In this document: positions 1 through 11,689 of the stretch, one piece after another
Layout: the number at the start of each line of letters is the position of its first letter
Position numbering within the stretch: the stretch's first letter is position 1
Assembly (NCBI GenBank): GCA_029641185.1
Contig: JAPWGK010000032.1
Location: forward strand, 372,001 to 436,000
Source: Pseudofabraea citricarpa
Taxonomy: Eukaryota; Ascomycota; Leotiomycetes; Helotiales; Dermateaceae
DNA length: 64,000 nucleotides
Direction: 5' to 3'
Notes under the pieces: generated by a model
Told to the model about the DNA's origin: nothing
The model's input: only the letters and a program-made list of their open reading frames with translations
Databases searched by the model: none
Position numbers and translations under genes: made by a program

Positions 1-37
1 CCCTTCTGGTCAGATTCTTAATACTCACCAATTGCAG

Positions 38-1720
38 TGTTCACAACAACCTGATGGGTGTTCCCAATGTGCAAGAGCCGATCACAAGTGTCCGGGGTAT
101 CGGGCTCAGGTCGATGTCATTTTCCGCAATGAAAGCGACAATGTGATCAAAAAGGCTAAAGTAAGAGCCGAGAAAGCCAAGATCAAGGCTGCAAGGTCGT
201 CGGGTGGAGAAAGCAGTTCTTCATCTACACCTGATCGTGACTACGATTCTGCTAGCACTGGATCTGTTGAGATCATACCACGGCAGAAATCACCAATGCG
301 ACACTCGATCGGTTATACTGTGGTCCCCACTGTTGATGAATTGGCCATGGCATATTTCGTGACGAATTACGTTATTGGATTTGAAGAAAACGGGCCTGTC
401 AAAGGTCATTTAGATCATTTAGTTGACTTACAACAAGCTCACGGAGTGGAGGATAATCTGCTCGCTGGTATGAAAGCTGTCGGCCTTGCTTCAATTGCCC
501 ACGAAAGAAAAGTCCCTAGCCTAATGATCAATTCTCGAAAGCAATACATAAAAGCGATTCAATTAACAAACGCAGCCCTACGCGACCCCAAAGATGCTAA
601 GAAAGACTCGGTGTTGATGAGCATCATGATTCTTGGCATATTCGAAACTGTCACGGGTTGCAATCAGAAATCGATCCAAGCATGGCAAAATCACATTCAA
701 GGGGCTGCGGCAGTTGTCAAACTACGTGGAAGAGATCAATTCCTTACTGCTGCTGGGAGAAGATTGTTCATTCAGATAGTCTCAAGTCTGTTGCTCAGTT
801 GCATCCAGCGTCAGATGCCGATACCCAAGCATATCGTCGACCTCACAGCCGAAGTGGAAATTGTGGCAGGTATCCGTGAGGATACAGCATGGAGGGTTTT
901 GTTGACCATGATCGACTTTGCACAGTTTAGAGCCGACCTGAAAACGCAGAAGTTGACGGATACAATGGAGATATTCAACAAAGCGCTGGAAATTGATGGT
1001 GCTTTCTTGTCAATCTCCGAGGCACCACCAAAAGGTTGGGAATATCGAACGATATACACAGACCAGGATCCGGATATTGTCTTCAACGGCCATTACCACC
1101 TCTATTACGACATCTGGGTGGCACAAAATTGGAACTCTATTCGCACAGTGCGGATACTGCTTAACGACAAGATTCGAGAGATTCTCCTCGATGGGTTCCG
1201 CTCCGTCCCGCCGCGTTTCACGAGCTTAGAACACACAGCACAATTCCAGATATCAACTGATACCATCTACGCATTACAAGCAGATATCCTCGCCAGCGTA
1301 CCGCAGCATATAGGGTACGTTTCGACGTTCAAAAAGCCCAGACTAGCATATGACCCAACACGCCTTGAAAATCCCCCAAGCGTCGAGAAAGCTCTATCTA
1401 ATCTCCAACACATCTGGTCCCCGAACGACGGACAATCTCCTCCCCAGGAGAGGGTCCACTCACAAACTCTCCCAGCGATCCGAGCTTCCGGTGGTGTTTT
1501 CCTCATGTGGCCACTTTGGTTCGCGGGTATTATCGATGTAGCGACCGAGGAGGTGCGGCATTTCGTGATCCGGAATCTGGAGTTGCTTGGTACGAAAATG
1601 GGAATTCAGCATGCTAACATGCTGGCGGATATTGTGAGGAAGAGGCAGGACATCGAGGTTTGGTCTGAGCCGCCGAGACCCGTTATGGAGGAAGGTATTG
1701 ACATGAATGTGGATGCATGA
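38..1720 (+). CDS. Zn2Cys6 transcription factor, 5' end outside the window
   Basis: The exon opens after an acceptor (attgcag, ending at 37) and runs to a TGA at 1718-1720. Its first residues hold only cysteines 3-6 of a fungal zinc cluster (C-x6-C-x2-C-x6-C followed by PGY). Cysteines 1-2 must lie in an upstream exon before the window. A basic Lys/Ala-rich stretch (about residues 35-55) and a Ser-rich linker follow, then a long mostly helical region of the kind found in the Fungal_trans_2 class of regulators. The family consists of nuclear DNA-binding regulators; the target here is unknown. The reading frame is intact for about 560 codons. The start reported by simple ORF calling (TTG at 32) is inside the intron and is not a real start. 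I am sure of the class, not of any pathway. Confidence 0.85.
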   Translation, partial: CSQQPDGCSQCARADHKCPGYRAQVDVIFRNESDNVIKKAKVRAEKAKIKAARSSGGESSSSSTPDRDYDSASTGSVEIIPRQKSPMRHSIGYTVVPTVDELAMAYFVTNYVIGFEENGPVKGHLDHLVDLQQAHGVEDNLLAGMKAVGLASIAHERKVPSLMINSRKQYIKAIQLTNAALRDPKDAKKDSVLMSIMILGIFETVTGCNQKSIQAWQNHIQGAAAVVKLRGRDQFLTAAGRRLFIQIVSSLLLSCIQRQMPIPKHIVDLTAEVEIVAGIREDTAWRVLLTMIDFAQFRADLKTQKLTDTMEIFNKALEIDGAFLSISEAPPKGWEYRTIYTDQDPDIVFNGHYHLYYDIWVAQNWNSIRTVRILLNDKIREILLDGFRSVPPRFTSLEHTAQFQISTDTIYALQADILASVPQHIGYVSTFKKPRLAYDPTRLENPPSVEKALSNLQHIWSPNDGQSPPQERVHSQTLPAIRASGGVFLMWPLWFAGIIDVATEEVRHFVIRNLELLGTKMGIQHANMLADIVRKRQDIEVWSEPPRPVMEEGIDMNVDA

Positions 1721-2720
1721 ATCGTGGCGAGATGATCTCCTCTTCATTTCTACTGTTTTCTGTTTTTCTTTTACAAATCCGTTTTGGGGGGTTCTGGAAT
1801 CTTAGTTTTCGTGATACCTTATGGTGATATCTGGGCACTAGAGCAGCGTTATACATTTTCATGCGCCCATCGACTAAATACGAGGATTGACATCTGTACT
1901 GAGTTATCAAGCCCTAGTACCTGGCTCTTTTGCGTATATGCATCACTCAATTGAAATCAACCAACCTGAGTGGAAGAGAAAATCTTCTCACTCGATACTG
2001 CTAGCGACTACAACTTGACACTTACTGGGGAATACTGATATTATAGCCTACCTACGCGAGATTTAATTGAGTACGATTTCAGCCCAGATTCTTGTTCAGA
2101 GCTCGGTCTGGCTTATGCTTGAAGATTTTTAAAGGAGGCCGAATATCTCTGAATATGGATTGTGCACATTGTGTTAAGGCACACATAAACCGAAGACTAA
2201 TTCATGTTTTTGCCAACTCTGTTTTGGTCCACAAGCAGGTATCTCTCAGTTGTAAATACCACTGTTTCTCTTCAAGAAAAGAAAGAGAAAAAACCTCAAT
2301 TTCATAACAACCATCGCGATCTTTATAGGGCTCAGCTGACTGAAAAACTTCGTGACCCGGCGGTAAGTAGTGGAACCGCTGGCAGCGAAGATTTCATTGC
2401 CCTACCATAAACAGCATACGACAGAAGGTGTTCAAAGATCGCTTTCAGCGCCAGAAAGGCTAAACCAGCAATCTCCTAGTCTCGTGATTGGCTGGACCGT
2501 CAATAGGGAAGAATCCCTGACAGGCTGAACTTTGACTCTGAGGTACATCAGATGAGGATATGTTCCATTCCGGAATCAAGCTTTGATTAGGTACGAAGTC
2601 CAGAAACTGTTGCTCGTAAGCGAGCAAGCCACGAGAGCAAGACCGACACCGGCTACCGCCGAGATCCTGATAGAAGACCCGTTTTAGTAAATAGCTCTAC
2701 AAAGTAAAGAGGGGTTCATT
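1721..2720. other. Intergenic, no gene seen
   Basis: About 1 kb between the tail-to-tail regulator and pseudogene. Short ORFs here are under 75 codons with no recognisable motif. I see no RNA gene or repeat. Confidence 0.6.
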
Positions 2721-4317
2721 CTAGTGAATGGAATGTCTTACACGGGACTGTCTGGGAGTTGAGCACGTCATACAAGCACTACGCTGACGTATTCTCGTGA
2801 CTTCGAGCTGCTGTTCGGGATCGAGTTTGCTCTGGTTTGGTACAGACTCCATCGATATTCTTTCTTTCAGAGTCACATGTGAAAGGGAGAAACGAGGTGG
2901 GGTTACTTCCGTGTCTTGTTTGCTATCATGATGCAGCGAGTACCCATCGACCGGCGTCTCCCCAAATTGCTGATATGCAGTGCTGTTATCATTGCCCAGA
3001 TTGTGCAAGGTACTTTCATCAGCTTGACAAGAGAGAAATCCTTCCGCGGTCTGAGTGAGGTGCGGCGATGGCTCGGTAGTTCGACATGGGGACACTTGAT
3101 CGAAGATTGAAATTGGTCTCCTGTAAAGTTTTATCATTCGCTTCTGTTTTGGTGCACAGTGACAGGATGAAGTGAAGTTTGGATCCAGAATGAAGTCGAT
3201 AGGTTTTGCAAGAAAACTCTCCTCCGTCTCGTTCAAACCCTGGGCTTGGACTGGGTGGAAAAAGGCAGCATCAGCAAAAGATTGGCTGGGCCAACCACCG
3301 AGCGATACCGGATCTTGCCAGAAGTCTCCTGCAGCATAACAATGGTCCAGAATGACTTTAAACGAATCTGAAGGCCTAAAGTCCCCTAGGCCGTGTGAAA
3401 AGTTATTGGTACCCTCGAAGATAGTATCTTGCTCTAGATCTAGACCTAAAGGTAGCTCAGACGTCTCATCGGGACTGCTTAGCCATTGAAATATCCCCTG
3501 CTTGTGCCATCTTGCAGGTGCAGCCTGCAGAATAAACTGGTCTGCATGACTCGCGATTTGATGCTTGAGTTGTGACCCAAGATAGACGACATAGTGGGCG
3601 AGCAACTGGCAGAGAAAGCTTTGCCTTCCTTCGAACTGCGAACCATTTTGGGCATCCGTGCCGCATGTGCTCGGATCAGTGTATCCGATAGCGAGGATAG
3701 TTCCAACGACCAAGAGAAACAGACACCGAAGCTTATCTTCAGAACAATCCTTTAATTGCTGTGGCTTCAGCTGTCTGTCGAGGCTCCGGAGAATCTTATG
3801 GCCAGCCATAGATCCAATCTGGAGCAGTTCTGGAATGCTCAAGTCATGCCTGTCCGCAGCGGTCGGCAGCGTGTACGCAAGAGAGATGGCATATATCATG
3901 CAGTGAAAATTCGTTGCAACGTCTCCTTCGGATGACGACCGGACGAGGTCCAGGAACTAAGGGGAGGATAAGATGCCAACCTTGCTCGTTTCGGAGAGCG
4001 TTGGATTGGCGAGCCAGTCGACGAAATCGTCAACAAGAAGACCCAAGTCCTAGTTAACCGAGGCCGAAAACTCCAATGAGATAGTTCTCGTCGCAAGTTT
4101 CTGGCTCATTGCAATCAGAGCCTCTTGGGACTCAACAGAGGGAAGAACTTCATATTGATCAGCCACACTGTACGGCATGTGCAAATGTTATCATAGAGAG
4201 ATTCAGGGAGTGGCCTTACATGATTCCCAGATGCTGGCTTCAGATGGCATCGTTCTGATACATCCCGAGAAGGACAACGTCTGTTTCCCATGCGCGTGCA
4301 AAGCCTGTGCTAGGTGA
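2721..4317 (-). pseudogene. Regulator-like protein, broken by three in-frame stops
   Basis: Reading leftward, one frame runs from 4317 to 2721. It has one good intron (4168-4219, GTAAGG...TACAG) that preserves phase. It is interrupted by TGA at 4242-4240, TAG at 4052-4050 and TAG at 3959-3957. Sequence on both sides of each stop still reads as protein. The left part contains hydrophobic helical segments (for example LFLLVVGTILAIGYT) resembling the middle region of fungal transcription factors; no zinc cluster is visible. Both TAG stops fit CAG to TAG (CpA to TpA), the RIP signature; the TGA fits CGA to TGA. The 392-codon open part (2721-3899) could still be annotated automatically as a gene, but it starts mid-protein. 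The 5' exon beyond 4317 is not resolved. Function unknown. Confidence 0.65.
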
Positions 4318-5741
4318 CTGCAAGGAACGCAAATATCATCATGAGAGCACTAAGCATATTATTAGATAGATCCCTTCACATACATGCCATACATGCTAAG
4401 CGTATCACCTACTGCTATACGGAGCAGCCCACATCTCAGACAAGCCTAGATGATTTAAGAGTCAGAGTCTTCTCATTCTAAATCATCTCTGCGGTGTATT
4501 TCAAAACAAAAGAAAAATAAGCCAATTCTAGCTTGTGTCGTGGTAGACGAGATGAAAGCAGAATTATCTCAGGAGCTGGGATTAAAATAACTAAAACACG
4601 CTGTTCTTACCCTCTTCCGCCTCATTACTTTCACTTCCTCTCGTCGCTTGGGACAGAACTGGCTTCGCCTCGATGTTTTGGCGATCCTAAATTTGCTGCA
4701 TCGAGCAGCTTGCGCGGCTGCAGGCAATCTCGTCTTAGAAGCTGGCATAACGGCTCGACTGACGAAAGGAATTAGGGGATAGCGACAATGTGTGCAATTT
4801 GTGTTATGATGAGAAATTTCAACGCCGGAACGAGTGTTCGGGAGGGACGAAAGCCATAATTTATGTTGTCGCCAGCCTGACGTTGTGGGCGCTGCTCACC
4901 GATGAGGCTGTCGTGGCTGAGTCGGGGTCGTGAAAGTGATTGGAGGGCGAGGGGTAAAGAAAATAAGGTACTCGGCTTGGAAGCTTCACCAAATTGCCCT
5001 TTTGAAACTAGTGTGAAGACCCCTTGCGCATCTGACCCCTTGGTGTCACCCTTTAAAAATAGTAGCACTGTACCTGTCTAGAGTGGTCATTATTCTGTAG
5101 ATGCTCGGCACGGAATATGAAAATACATGATTGTGAAATATGATAAGTTTCTTGCTAGACTGTTCACATCGGCAAAAGGTAAAGATGGTGATGCGCATTT
5201 TCCTGTGCTAAGGAAGGGTTAAAAGGGGGCTCGGTAAATATTTCAACAAGCGAGGTTTCTGTATTCCTCGCTCTCGCCTCCAAGGTGTTCCTCCAGCGAC
5301 TGCCATCTCAATTGCGCAGTGGATATCATGTCATGGGGTAAGAGTCAAAGTGGGCCGACTATTTGCACAGTCGGATGATGTCTCTGGATCCGGGGAAGCT
5401 ACAGGCTACAGGCTACAGGCTACAGGCTACAGGCTCGCTACACTCCACATCGCAGCCTTGAGCCCCAACAACATCCAGATTCTTAGGCAGGTACTGTCAT
5501 ATCTCCACACTACGCTCCTGCCCACGCTTCGGAACCAGCTCCGACTGCGGATCGGTGGCTAGGATTTCCCCACCATCTCCAGCTTGGTAAGCCTGTCTGC
5601 ACTCGATAAGTATTGAAATCTCCTCCTGTCCCCCTCTTCTTCTTCTCTTTTCTCTATCTCTTCCAGTTATTTGGCCCGCCTGCCCGCCCTGCACTGTCCT
5701 GTCCTGTCCTGTGCTGTCTAGTACTCTTTTTTTTCTTCAAG
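4318..5741. other. Intergenic, no gene seen
   Basis: Contains any lost 5' exon of the pseudogene on its left, a short tandem repeat at 5401-5435, and a pyrimidine-rich leader (about 5620-5735) before the zinc-knuckle gene. No other supportable feature. Confidence 0.5.
5401..5435. repeat. Tandem repeat, ACAGGCT x5
   Basis: Five perfect head-to-tail copies of the 7-mer ACAGGCT, ending in a partial match. It lies about 300 bp upstream of the zinc-knuckle gene. Likely length-variable between strains. Confidence 0.95.
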
Positions 5742-6483
5742 ATGCCTGTTCTCGCCTGTTACACCTGTGGCAAGACCGGTCACTATTCTCGCGCCTGTAA
5801 GTTTATCATTACTTCTGTTTTTACATCGTCATCTTGTGATGATACATCTAATCATGATATCTTAGGTCCTCAGAAATCCCTCCCGAGACCGAAGCTGCGC
5901 ATCAACGTGGTCGTTCAAGATCACCAACTTCTCAAGTAACTTGAAGTAAATCTAAAACAATCATCAGATTCTGAATGAAATCATGCTAATATTAAGGTGC
6001 TGCGACATGCAATAGAATCTCGGCGATCTCACTCCCCCCCTCCAAGATCTCGAAGCACAATGTTCAATGCAAGAGACGTGGTTTTGAGATTTCCAGAACC
6101 AGCATCAAGCATGCATTCTAGTGCTTCGAACAGAAATCTCTTTGTCCTCAAGAAAGGCGCATATTTCCAGACTCCCTCATCAAATGTAAGTAACTTCTTT
6201 GTTGCATGTCGCATGTCTCCGACCACACACAATTTGTTACTGATTTGAGACGGGAACACAGGATATTCAAGACATTCGTGGTCTTCTGGAACAGATGAAG
6301 CTGAATTTTCAAGAGACGGAGGCGAGACATGACAGAGAGATTCGCGATCTGAAGAAGCGACTCCATGATCTTGAGATGGTGGTGATTAAGCAGAGGGAGG
6401 AATTCATCACCTTGTTAGCACAGCAGCTTCCAGACAAGGAGAAAGCCCAAGAAAAGGGAGTTAAAGAAGAATCAGGCGTTTAA
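5742..6483 (+). CDS. Zinc-knuckle, RS-rich, coiled-coil protein
   Basis: Proposed exons are 5742-5800, 5866-5935, 5997-6185 and 6262-6483, giving 179 residues. The N-terminus carries a CCHC zinc knuckle (C-Y-T-C-G-K-T-G-H-Y-S-R-A-C, residues 7-20). Such knuckles bind single-stranded RNA or DNA. Two Arg/Ser-rich patches follow (RGRSRSP and RSHSPPPRSRS). The last exon is strongly charged with a heptad-like leucine pattern, probably a coiled coil. This layout suggests an RNA-associated or splicing-related nuclear protein, but I do not recognise the family. The first donor is uncertain: GTAAGT at 5798 is the better consensus but gives an early stop, while GTTTAT at 5801 keeps the frame into the RS patches. 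Introns 2 and 3 are well supported by phase. Confidence 0.65.
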
Positions 6484-6732
6484 GGAAATCAGAATTTGCT
6501 TCAACTTTTTACATGCGCGAAGCCGTCTCTTTAGCCTAGCTCGCTTAACCCCTTTTTATCAATCTTCCTCCCCCCTTTATAAAGTCTCCCTCTCTCTTTT
6601 AATCCTCTTTTCTATTTCCATCCTCTACAGTAAACATCCAACCCACCATCTCCTATGATTCACCAAGGACCTTCTAACGGCATTTTATTCCAACAATCCT
6701 TGGCTACTCCACCTTCACGTCAGTAATTTACA

Positions 6733-7572
6733 ATGATTGTCTACAAGAAGAAGACGGTGCTTCTTGAGGGCTCGTAAGTTCCGCATCTTTATCTTCTGCA
6801 CAACAACCACTTACCCAAAATCTGCAGAATGAGCTTACAAGCGACTACCGCCAACAAGTCGGACGAATACACCAAGGACGAGAAAGCTACAGCTCAAGCC
6901 TCTGGTGAAGTCGTCAAGAAGTCGGATGAAAAACCTAAAGATGAGAAAGCTATAGCTCAAGCCTCTGGTGAAGTCGTCGAGAAGTCGGGCGAGTGCATGA
7001 ACAAGGAGGAAGCTACATCTCAAGCCACCAGCAGATTGTTGGAATTGCTAGATACCAACCCTTTCAAAGTCACACTTCCCATCGACAAGCTGGAATCCAT
7101 CCAACGCTCCATCAAGACCTCTGCTCCAGCCGTTGCTCAGATGGCCATCAAGGAGAACCGCACCCCGGAGGAAGAATCCGAGCTTGCATTCCAGTTTGAG
7201 AGAAATCATGGAGGGGATATGGGACGTTTGCATAATGACACTCTCACGTCATTGTCTCGTGATTTCAACATCACCTTTCCTCGCTACACTGATGATCATG
7301 TGAAGATCGCCCGTGACGAGTCGAAGGCCTTCTCGGAGCAGATGTTCGAGCTTTGGCAACCTGATCAACTGAAAATACTCAAATGTGGTATTAGCACGAT
7401 GATCTTCGATGTGCTGGCGCGTCGCGTCTACCAGGCGTTCTGGAAGTGGATCGCTAGCCGCGAACCTGTTCATCACGGCGACGAGGATTGTGACAAGGAT
7501 GATGACGAGGATGATAAGGGTTATGATAATCATCCTGAAAATGATGACATTGATGATGAGGATGCCAAGTGA
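6733..7572 (+). CDS. Hypothetical protein with 20-residue repeats and an acidic tail
   Basis: Exon 1 (6733-6773) joins exon 2 (6828-7572) across a GTAAGT...TGCAG intron with correct phase, giving 261 residues. A simple ORF call would start at the internal ATG at 6829. After a short basic start (MIVYKKKTVLLEGS) come three imperfect repeats built on KSDE..KDEKA.AQASGEVV. The first two are also nearly identical in DNA, so the duplication is recent. The centre looks helical. The last 30 residues are almost all Asp/Glu with a few Lys, as in histone chaperones and nucleolar proteins. I recognise no family. It follows the zinc-knuckle gene on the same strand about 250 bp downstream. Confidence 0.65.
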
Positions 7573-7829
7573 CCGTTTTGGAACGAACCGGTACACTGGT
7601 GAATGTCATTCACACAGAAACACTATTTACAACCTAGCAGAACAATGTTCGGTTGAGATGGAGGGCAGCGGACGGGGCTGAAAAATGGGAGATGAATTCG
7701 ACTGGATAATATTGCAAGCATTGATAGAAGTATATTTTAGACACAAGTCAATGCAAAACACAATTATCCATTCATTCTGGTATGCTTCCAACTTCGTGCG
7801 ATCCTCGCTCTGCCGCCGGTTGTGGCTAT

Positions 7830-9653
7830 TCACGAGACAGGAACCATCAAGCGATCAATATCCGGAGCTAAAAGAATCATTAGCATATTGTCTCTCAATT
7901 ATCAGCACAGAGAAAAAGCTTACCCCACCCACTTCCCAGAGCTCGGAACTCAATAGTATTCGCCGTGCCAGCCCTGAGCGGAACAGTCAGTGCGCTCGTC
8001 CCCGGCGTGTTTTCTCCTCCCGTTGGCAAGAAAGATGTCACATAATTGACACCATTCACAACCACATTCGCGTATCTCTGACTACTGTCACCATTCGCGT
8101 GGTGGATGCGAATCGTGCTTGTCGTCGCTACAGTGCTTGAGATATTTCGGAAGACCAAACTGCCGCCCGGCGATCCACCAATGTAGCCCACTGCCTGGCT
8201 GCCGGAGCAGCCTGTACAGGCTTGGACTACGGCCCCGTTTGAAAGCACATTGCTGGAAGATTCAGCTTCAGGCGTGGTCTCAGTAGGCCCTGGCGACCAT
8301 GTGCCGGCTGCGATGTTGAGCCTCCAGTTTACTTGATTGTTCTGTGGAAGTTAATGGGATTCATGAGGAGAAAGCCACAAAAGAGAAGTCACGTACCAAT
8401 GTGGCGGTTGTGCCAGAGATGGTGAGCGGCAACCAGACATAAGTTGATCGCATGAGATTGGTCGAGACCCAGCGATCACCCATATACCTGTCTCCAATTA
8501 GCGTCTGAAAACTGTCAGATATTATTCTTGGTGACGTACAGAACGACGCCGTTTATAGAAACAACATGGCCGGTTTGTGACGTGTATGTATTGGTTCCTG
8601 CAGGTGCAAAATTCCTCCATGCTGACCAGGGTCCACTGAGGCTTGTGGATGTTGAGTAGTAATTATCATTTGGATCTTGCTTGAAATTAGCTTCCACGAT
8701 ATCTTTCTTGTTTAAATCAAAAGAAAGACTCACTCCATCCCGTGAGTTGAGAAGCGAACATGAAGTACGTGGTGCCAGATTTATGAATCGTCGGTGATTC
8801 GTATTTCTCTGCCCAGGTATACGTGTTTGATTCTACAGTAAGATAATCGGATGAGAGCCTGTTGATCCGGAGACCGTTTTGTCTCTAGCTGGCTGTTAGT
8901 CTGCGAAGATCCAAAAACGGGACTAGAGACTTGCATCTTCTGTGAGAAGATACCCCGTGCCGTCGGTATCTAAAAAGAAAATTAGTTTTGGTCTCGCGCA
9001 AGGAACAATCGTTACTAACCTTTGTACACATTCATATCACGAGACTGAAACCCAAGTGGCTGGACCGAATTTCTATTGTTTGAGTTAGCTTTTCTGCCCC
9101 TTTCATGGCCTAATCTTGGACTTACATGTACGTATAGTCCCCGCAGATGGAGGAGGAGGTAGCGACACCTGCTTTGGCTTCACCATAATTACTACTATCG
9201 ATATGCATCCACATGACATATTTCGATGTCCTATCGTTATAAATGACATGGGGTCTCTCGACAACTCGGCTTGGTCCAAGGTCTCCGGAAGTTCCTAGCG
9301 ACAACAACTCATTTTCAAATGTCCATTGTACAAGATCCTACTCTTGTTAGTGTTTGTCTTATGAGCAAAGCATGAGAGGAATTACGGTGCTCGAATAACA
9401 GTTGATGGATTGGAAAGAACTGCCATTCAACTTGTTCTCTCCGATCAAGTAGAACACCGAATTAACCTCAAGGATCCCACCACCATGAGCTTGCACGTGC
9501 TGATTGGTCCCTTTAGCCGTCCATGTTGCTCCGGGGATCTGAGTCGCCTGTTAATTTTGCGATGCTTGCTCGAGCTTTATGGGGACTTACAATCTGAACG
9601 GAAGCTGAGCAAAACCCAGCAAAGGATGCCAATAGAGTGGAGAGTTTCAACAT
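7830..9653 (-). CDS. Secreted GH43 galactan 1,3-beta-galactosidase-like enzyme with CBM35
   Basis: Ten exons rebuild a 452-residue protein: 9653-9591, 9547-9386, 9337-9126, 9072-9020, 8969-8935, 8884-8734, 8675-8540, 8487-8397, 8341-7924 and 7867-7830. It starts with a signal peptide (MLKLSTLLASFAGFCSA). The five-bladed GH43 catalytic part is recognisable from QAHGGGI, RPHVIYN, YVMWMH, SRDMNVYKD and YESPTI. The C-terminal quarter is a CBM35 domain (NVLSNGAVVQ... to APDIDRLMV). Family members cleave beta-1,3-galactan side chains of plant arabinogalactan proteins outside the cell. Intron 5 begins GC rather than GT (donor at 8934). The last exon is needed: without splicing, the frame reads through to a premature tail KLFLCADN. 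The substrate is inferred from domain architecture. Confidence 0.9.
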
Positions 9654-10940
9654 CGTAGCAGGATGAAGACTACTTGAATGCAACCAGAGCCTACGACAAA
9701 CCTTCTCTGGGAGTATTGCTCTTTATTTATGTGACAAAATAGCCTGTAAATAAACGGGGTCTGCCTTCATCCTGGTTCCGGTACCTCATGCAGGATCCCA
9801 TACATGGTTTCCCCGGAAAACGTCACTTAGCATGTGCGCGTGCTTACCATAGTTCCCCGAGAGCCGGTTCGTCTTATTATATGACGGGAGTATTGGTTCC
9901 TGATGCCCGCAAAACGTAAAGACTTGTAAATTACGAGATTCTGAATCCGCAACCCACCCACAATCTCTCCCGGTAGACCGCGGGTGGCGATGAAACTGCT
10001 CCGAGTATTATAGTATAGACTCGCGTAGACCAGAAAATATACTTCCCAAATACTCCGAGTCATAGATACGTAAGGATTAAATTCACATATTATACAGTTG
10101 AGTAATTCATTGCTCCGTAAACAGTGAACTATTAAAAACGGCCCGGCGGGCCCCGAGCCCAGCTACAAAAGTTCATCAGATGATCTTGCGGTCGGGCAAA
10201 ATAATAAGTGCCGGAGTCAGACCCGCAGCGACAATACGAACCGATTCCTGTTATTTATCAGATCCTCTTGGGCCTGATTGGGAGGCTTATACGGCACTCG
10301 CTCGGCAACCACTTCCCCGAGATTTCTTCCTGCTTGGACTTCAACCCCACAAACCCTCTTTCCGAATGCTACGGCATGACCACATTCAGCAAGGGTTCCA
10401 ATGCTGTGATTGGTAGTATTGGATGGTTCATTTGGGAAGGTGTTTATTTTATACTTTATAATACCGCTCAGGAACATGGCACAGCGGGTAAAGTGCCGTA
10501 GAGTTTAAGCTTAAAGATTCAGCCGACTAGTAATAGATTGGTTGTGTAATACTGTTCAGCGAGTCTTACTAAGCCGATATAACATAATTTAACCTACCTT
10601 TACCCTTCGACGATAGGATCAGCCAAGACTATTCATATGAGCCCGTGGCTGCGTCAAATCGTCCTTCTAGTAGGGCGGATACTGGGGACTTTATGTCAGC
10701 ATTGCTCTACCGTAGTCTAAGCTGTGTCTCCACACTCATTCTTGTTTTAAATCCGACTTTAATATCCAATCTAGCGTCCTCTACTCTCAACAGTGTCGAC
10801 TGCTGCCCTTGATGCATGACAAGCTCTCTGTTAAGTAATCTACTGTACTGCGATGGAGGCTCTTCAGATCTCAGTTCAATACACGTGCCTTGTCAAGTTC
10901 ATGCACGATATAGTGCGGCTTTTGAGGGCAATAATGATGG
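9654..10940. other. Intergenic, no gene seen
   Basis: Promoter side of the GH43 gene followed by about 1 kb without a recognisable gene. Overlapping ORFs near 10180-10500 on both strands show no family motif. Some of this may be the lost 5' part of the HET relic to the right. Confidence 0.5.
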
Positions 10941-11683
10941 CAAGCTTAGGTTTATCAAGGTGATTAGCAGCGACGAGTTCCCAATCTACGCAATCCTTTC
11001 GCACCCTGGCGAAATGGCCTGGACGCAACCTTCAATAACTGGACATGTAGCCGCGTGAAGAGCAAAGTTGGCTACGATAAGATCCGGTTTTGCGTACAAC
11101 AGACCGAGCGATATGGCTTGTGCTACTTGTGGATAAACACCTGATACGTTTAGGAATGCCATCCAATTGAATAGTCTCCTACAAATTTGACATTTACCGT
11201 CCAAAATTGGTGTTTTTGAGGCTAAGAACTCAACTAGCTATACCGAGTAGCTGTTTTGGATGGCCATACAAAATTGTAAACTACAGGCTAATACACTCGC
11301 AAAACCAAATGATGGGTGTGAGAAACCCAGAGGTATGACGGCTTGCTGAGCCTCCGTTTTGGTTCCGCGGAGACGTCAACCTGACGAAGAACCCTAGATT
11401 CCAGCCCTACCTTGGAGAATTTAAGTCCGACTGAAGGTGCGAAAGATTCTTCCAAACTTCTGAACGCTATACAGGCACCTCTCCCGCTGATGTGCGGGAT
11501 GGAGATATCATCAGTGTGCTGCCTGGCGCAAGTGTAACTATGGTATTGCGACCTAGAGTAGACCATCCAGACGCTTATCAAGTAGTAGGACCCTATTTTC
11601 GGGTAATGTTTGTACAAGGTTTGTTGGGGCCGCTTCCAGAGGACTGGCTATGCATTATTCACGTTCCGAAAACAAAGCAGTGA
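10941..11683 (+). pseudogene. HET-domain (heterokaryon incompatibility) gene relic
   Basis: Three separated fragments match successive parts of fungal HET proteins. At 10941-11018 the frame reads LRFIKV...IYAILSH, the opening HET motif, although the usual TWG after SH is lost. At 11056-11142, in a shifted frame, it reads VGYDKIRFC...GLCYLWINT, the second HET motif, and ends at a TGA. At 11490-11683 it reads DGDIISVLPG...VLRP...GLLGPLPEDW, the typical HET-protein C-terminal block. A frameshift, a stop and a large deletion separate these, so no functional protein is possible. HET proteins trigger cell death after fusion of unlike individuals; this copy is dead. Confidence 0.7.
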
Positions 11684-11689
11684 GAAGAG

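Noticed and set aside
10180..10501. ORFs of 78-97 codons on both strands
   Set aside because: No family motif, no splice context and conflicting frames; probably chance.
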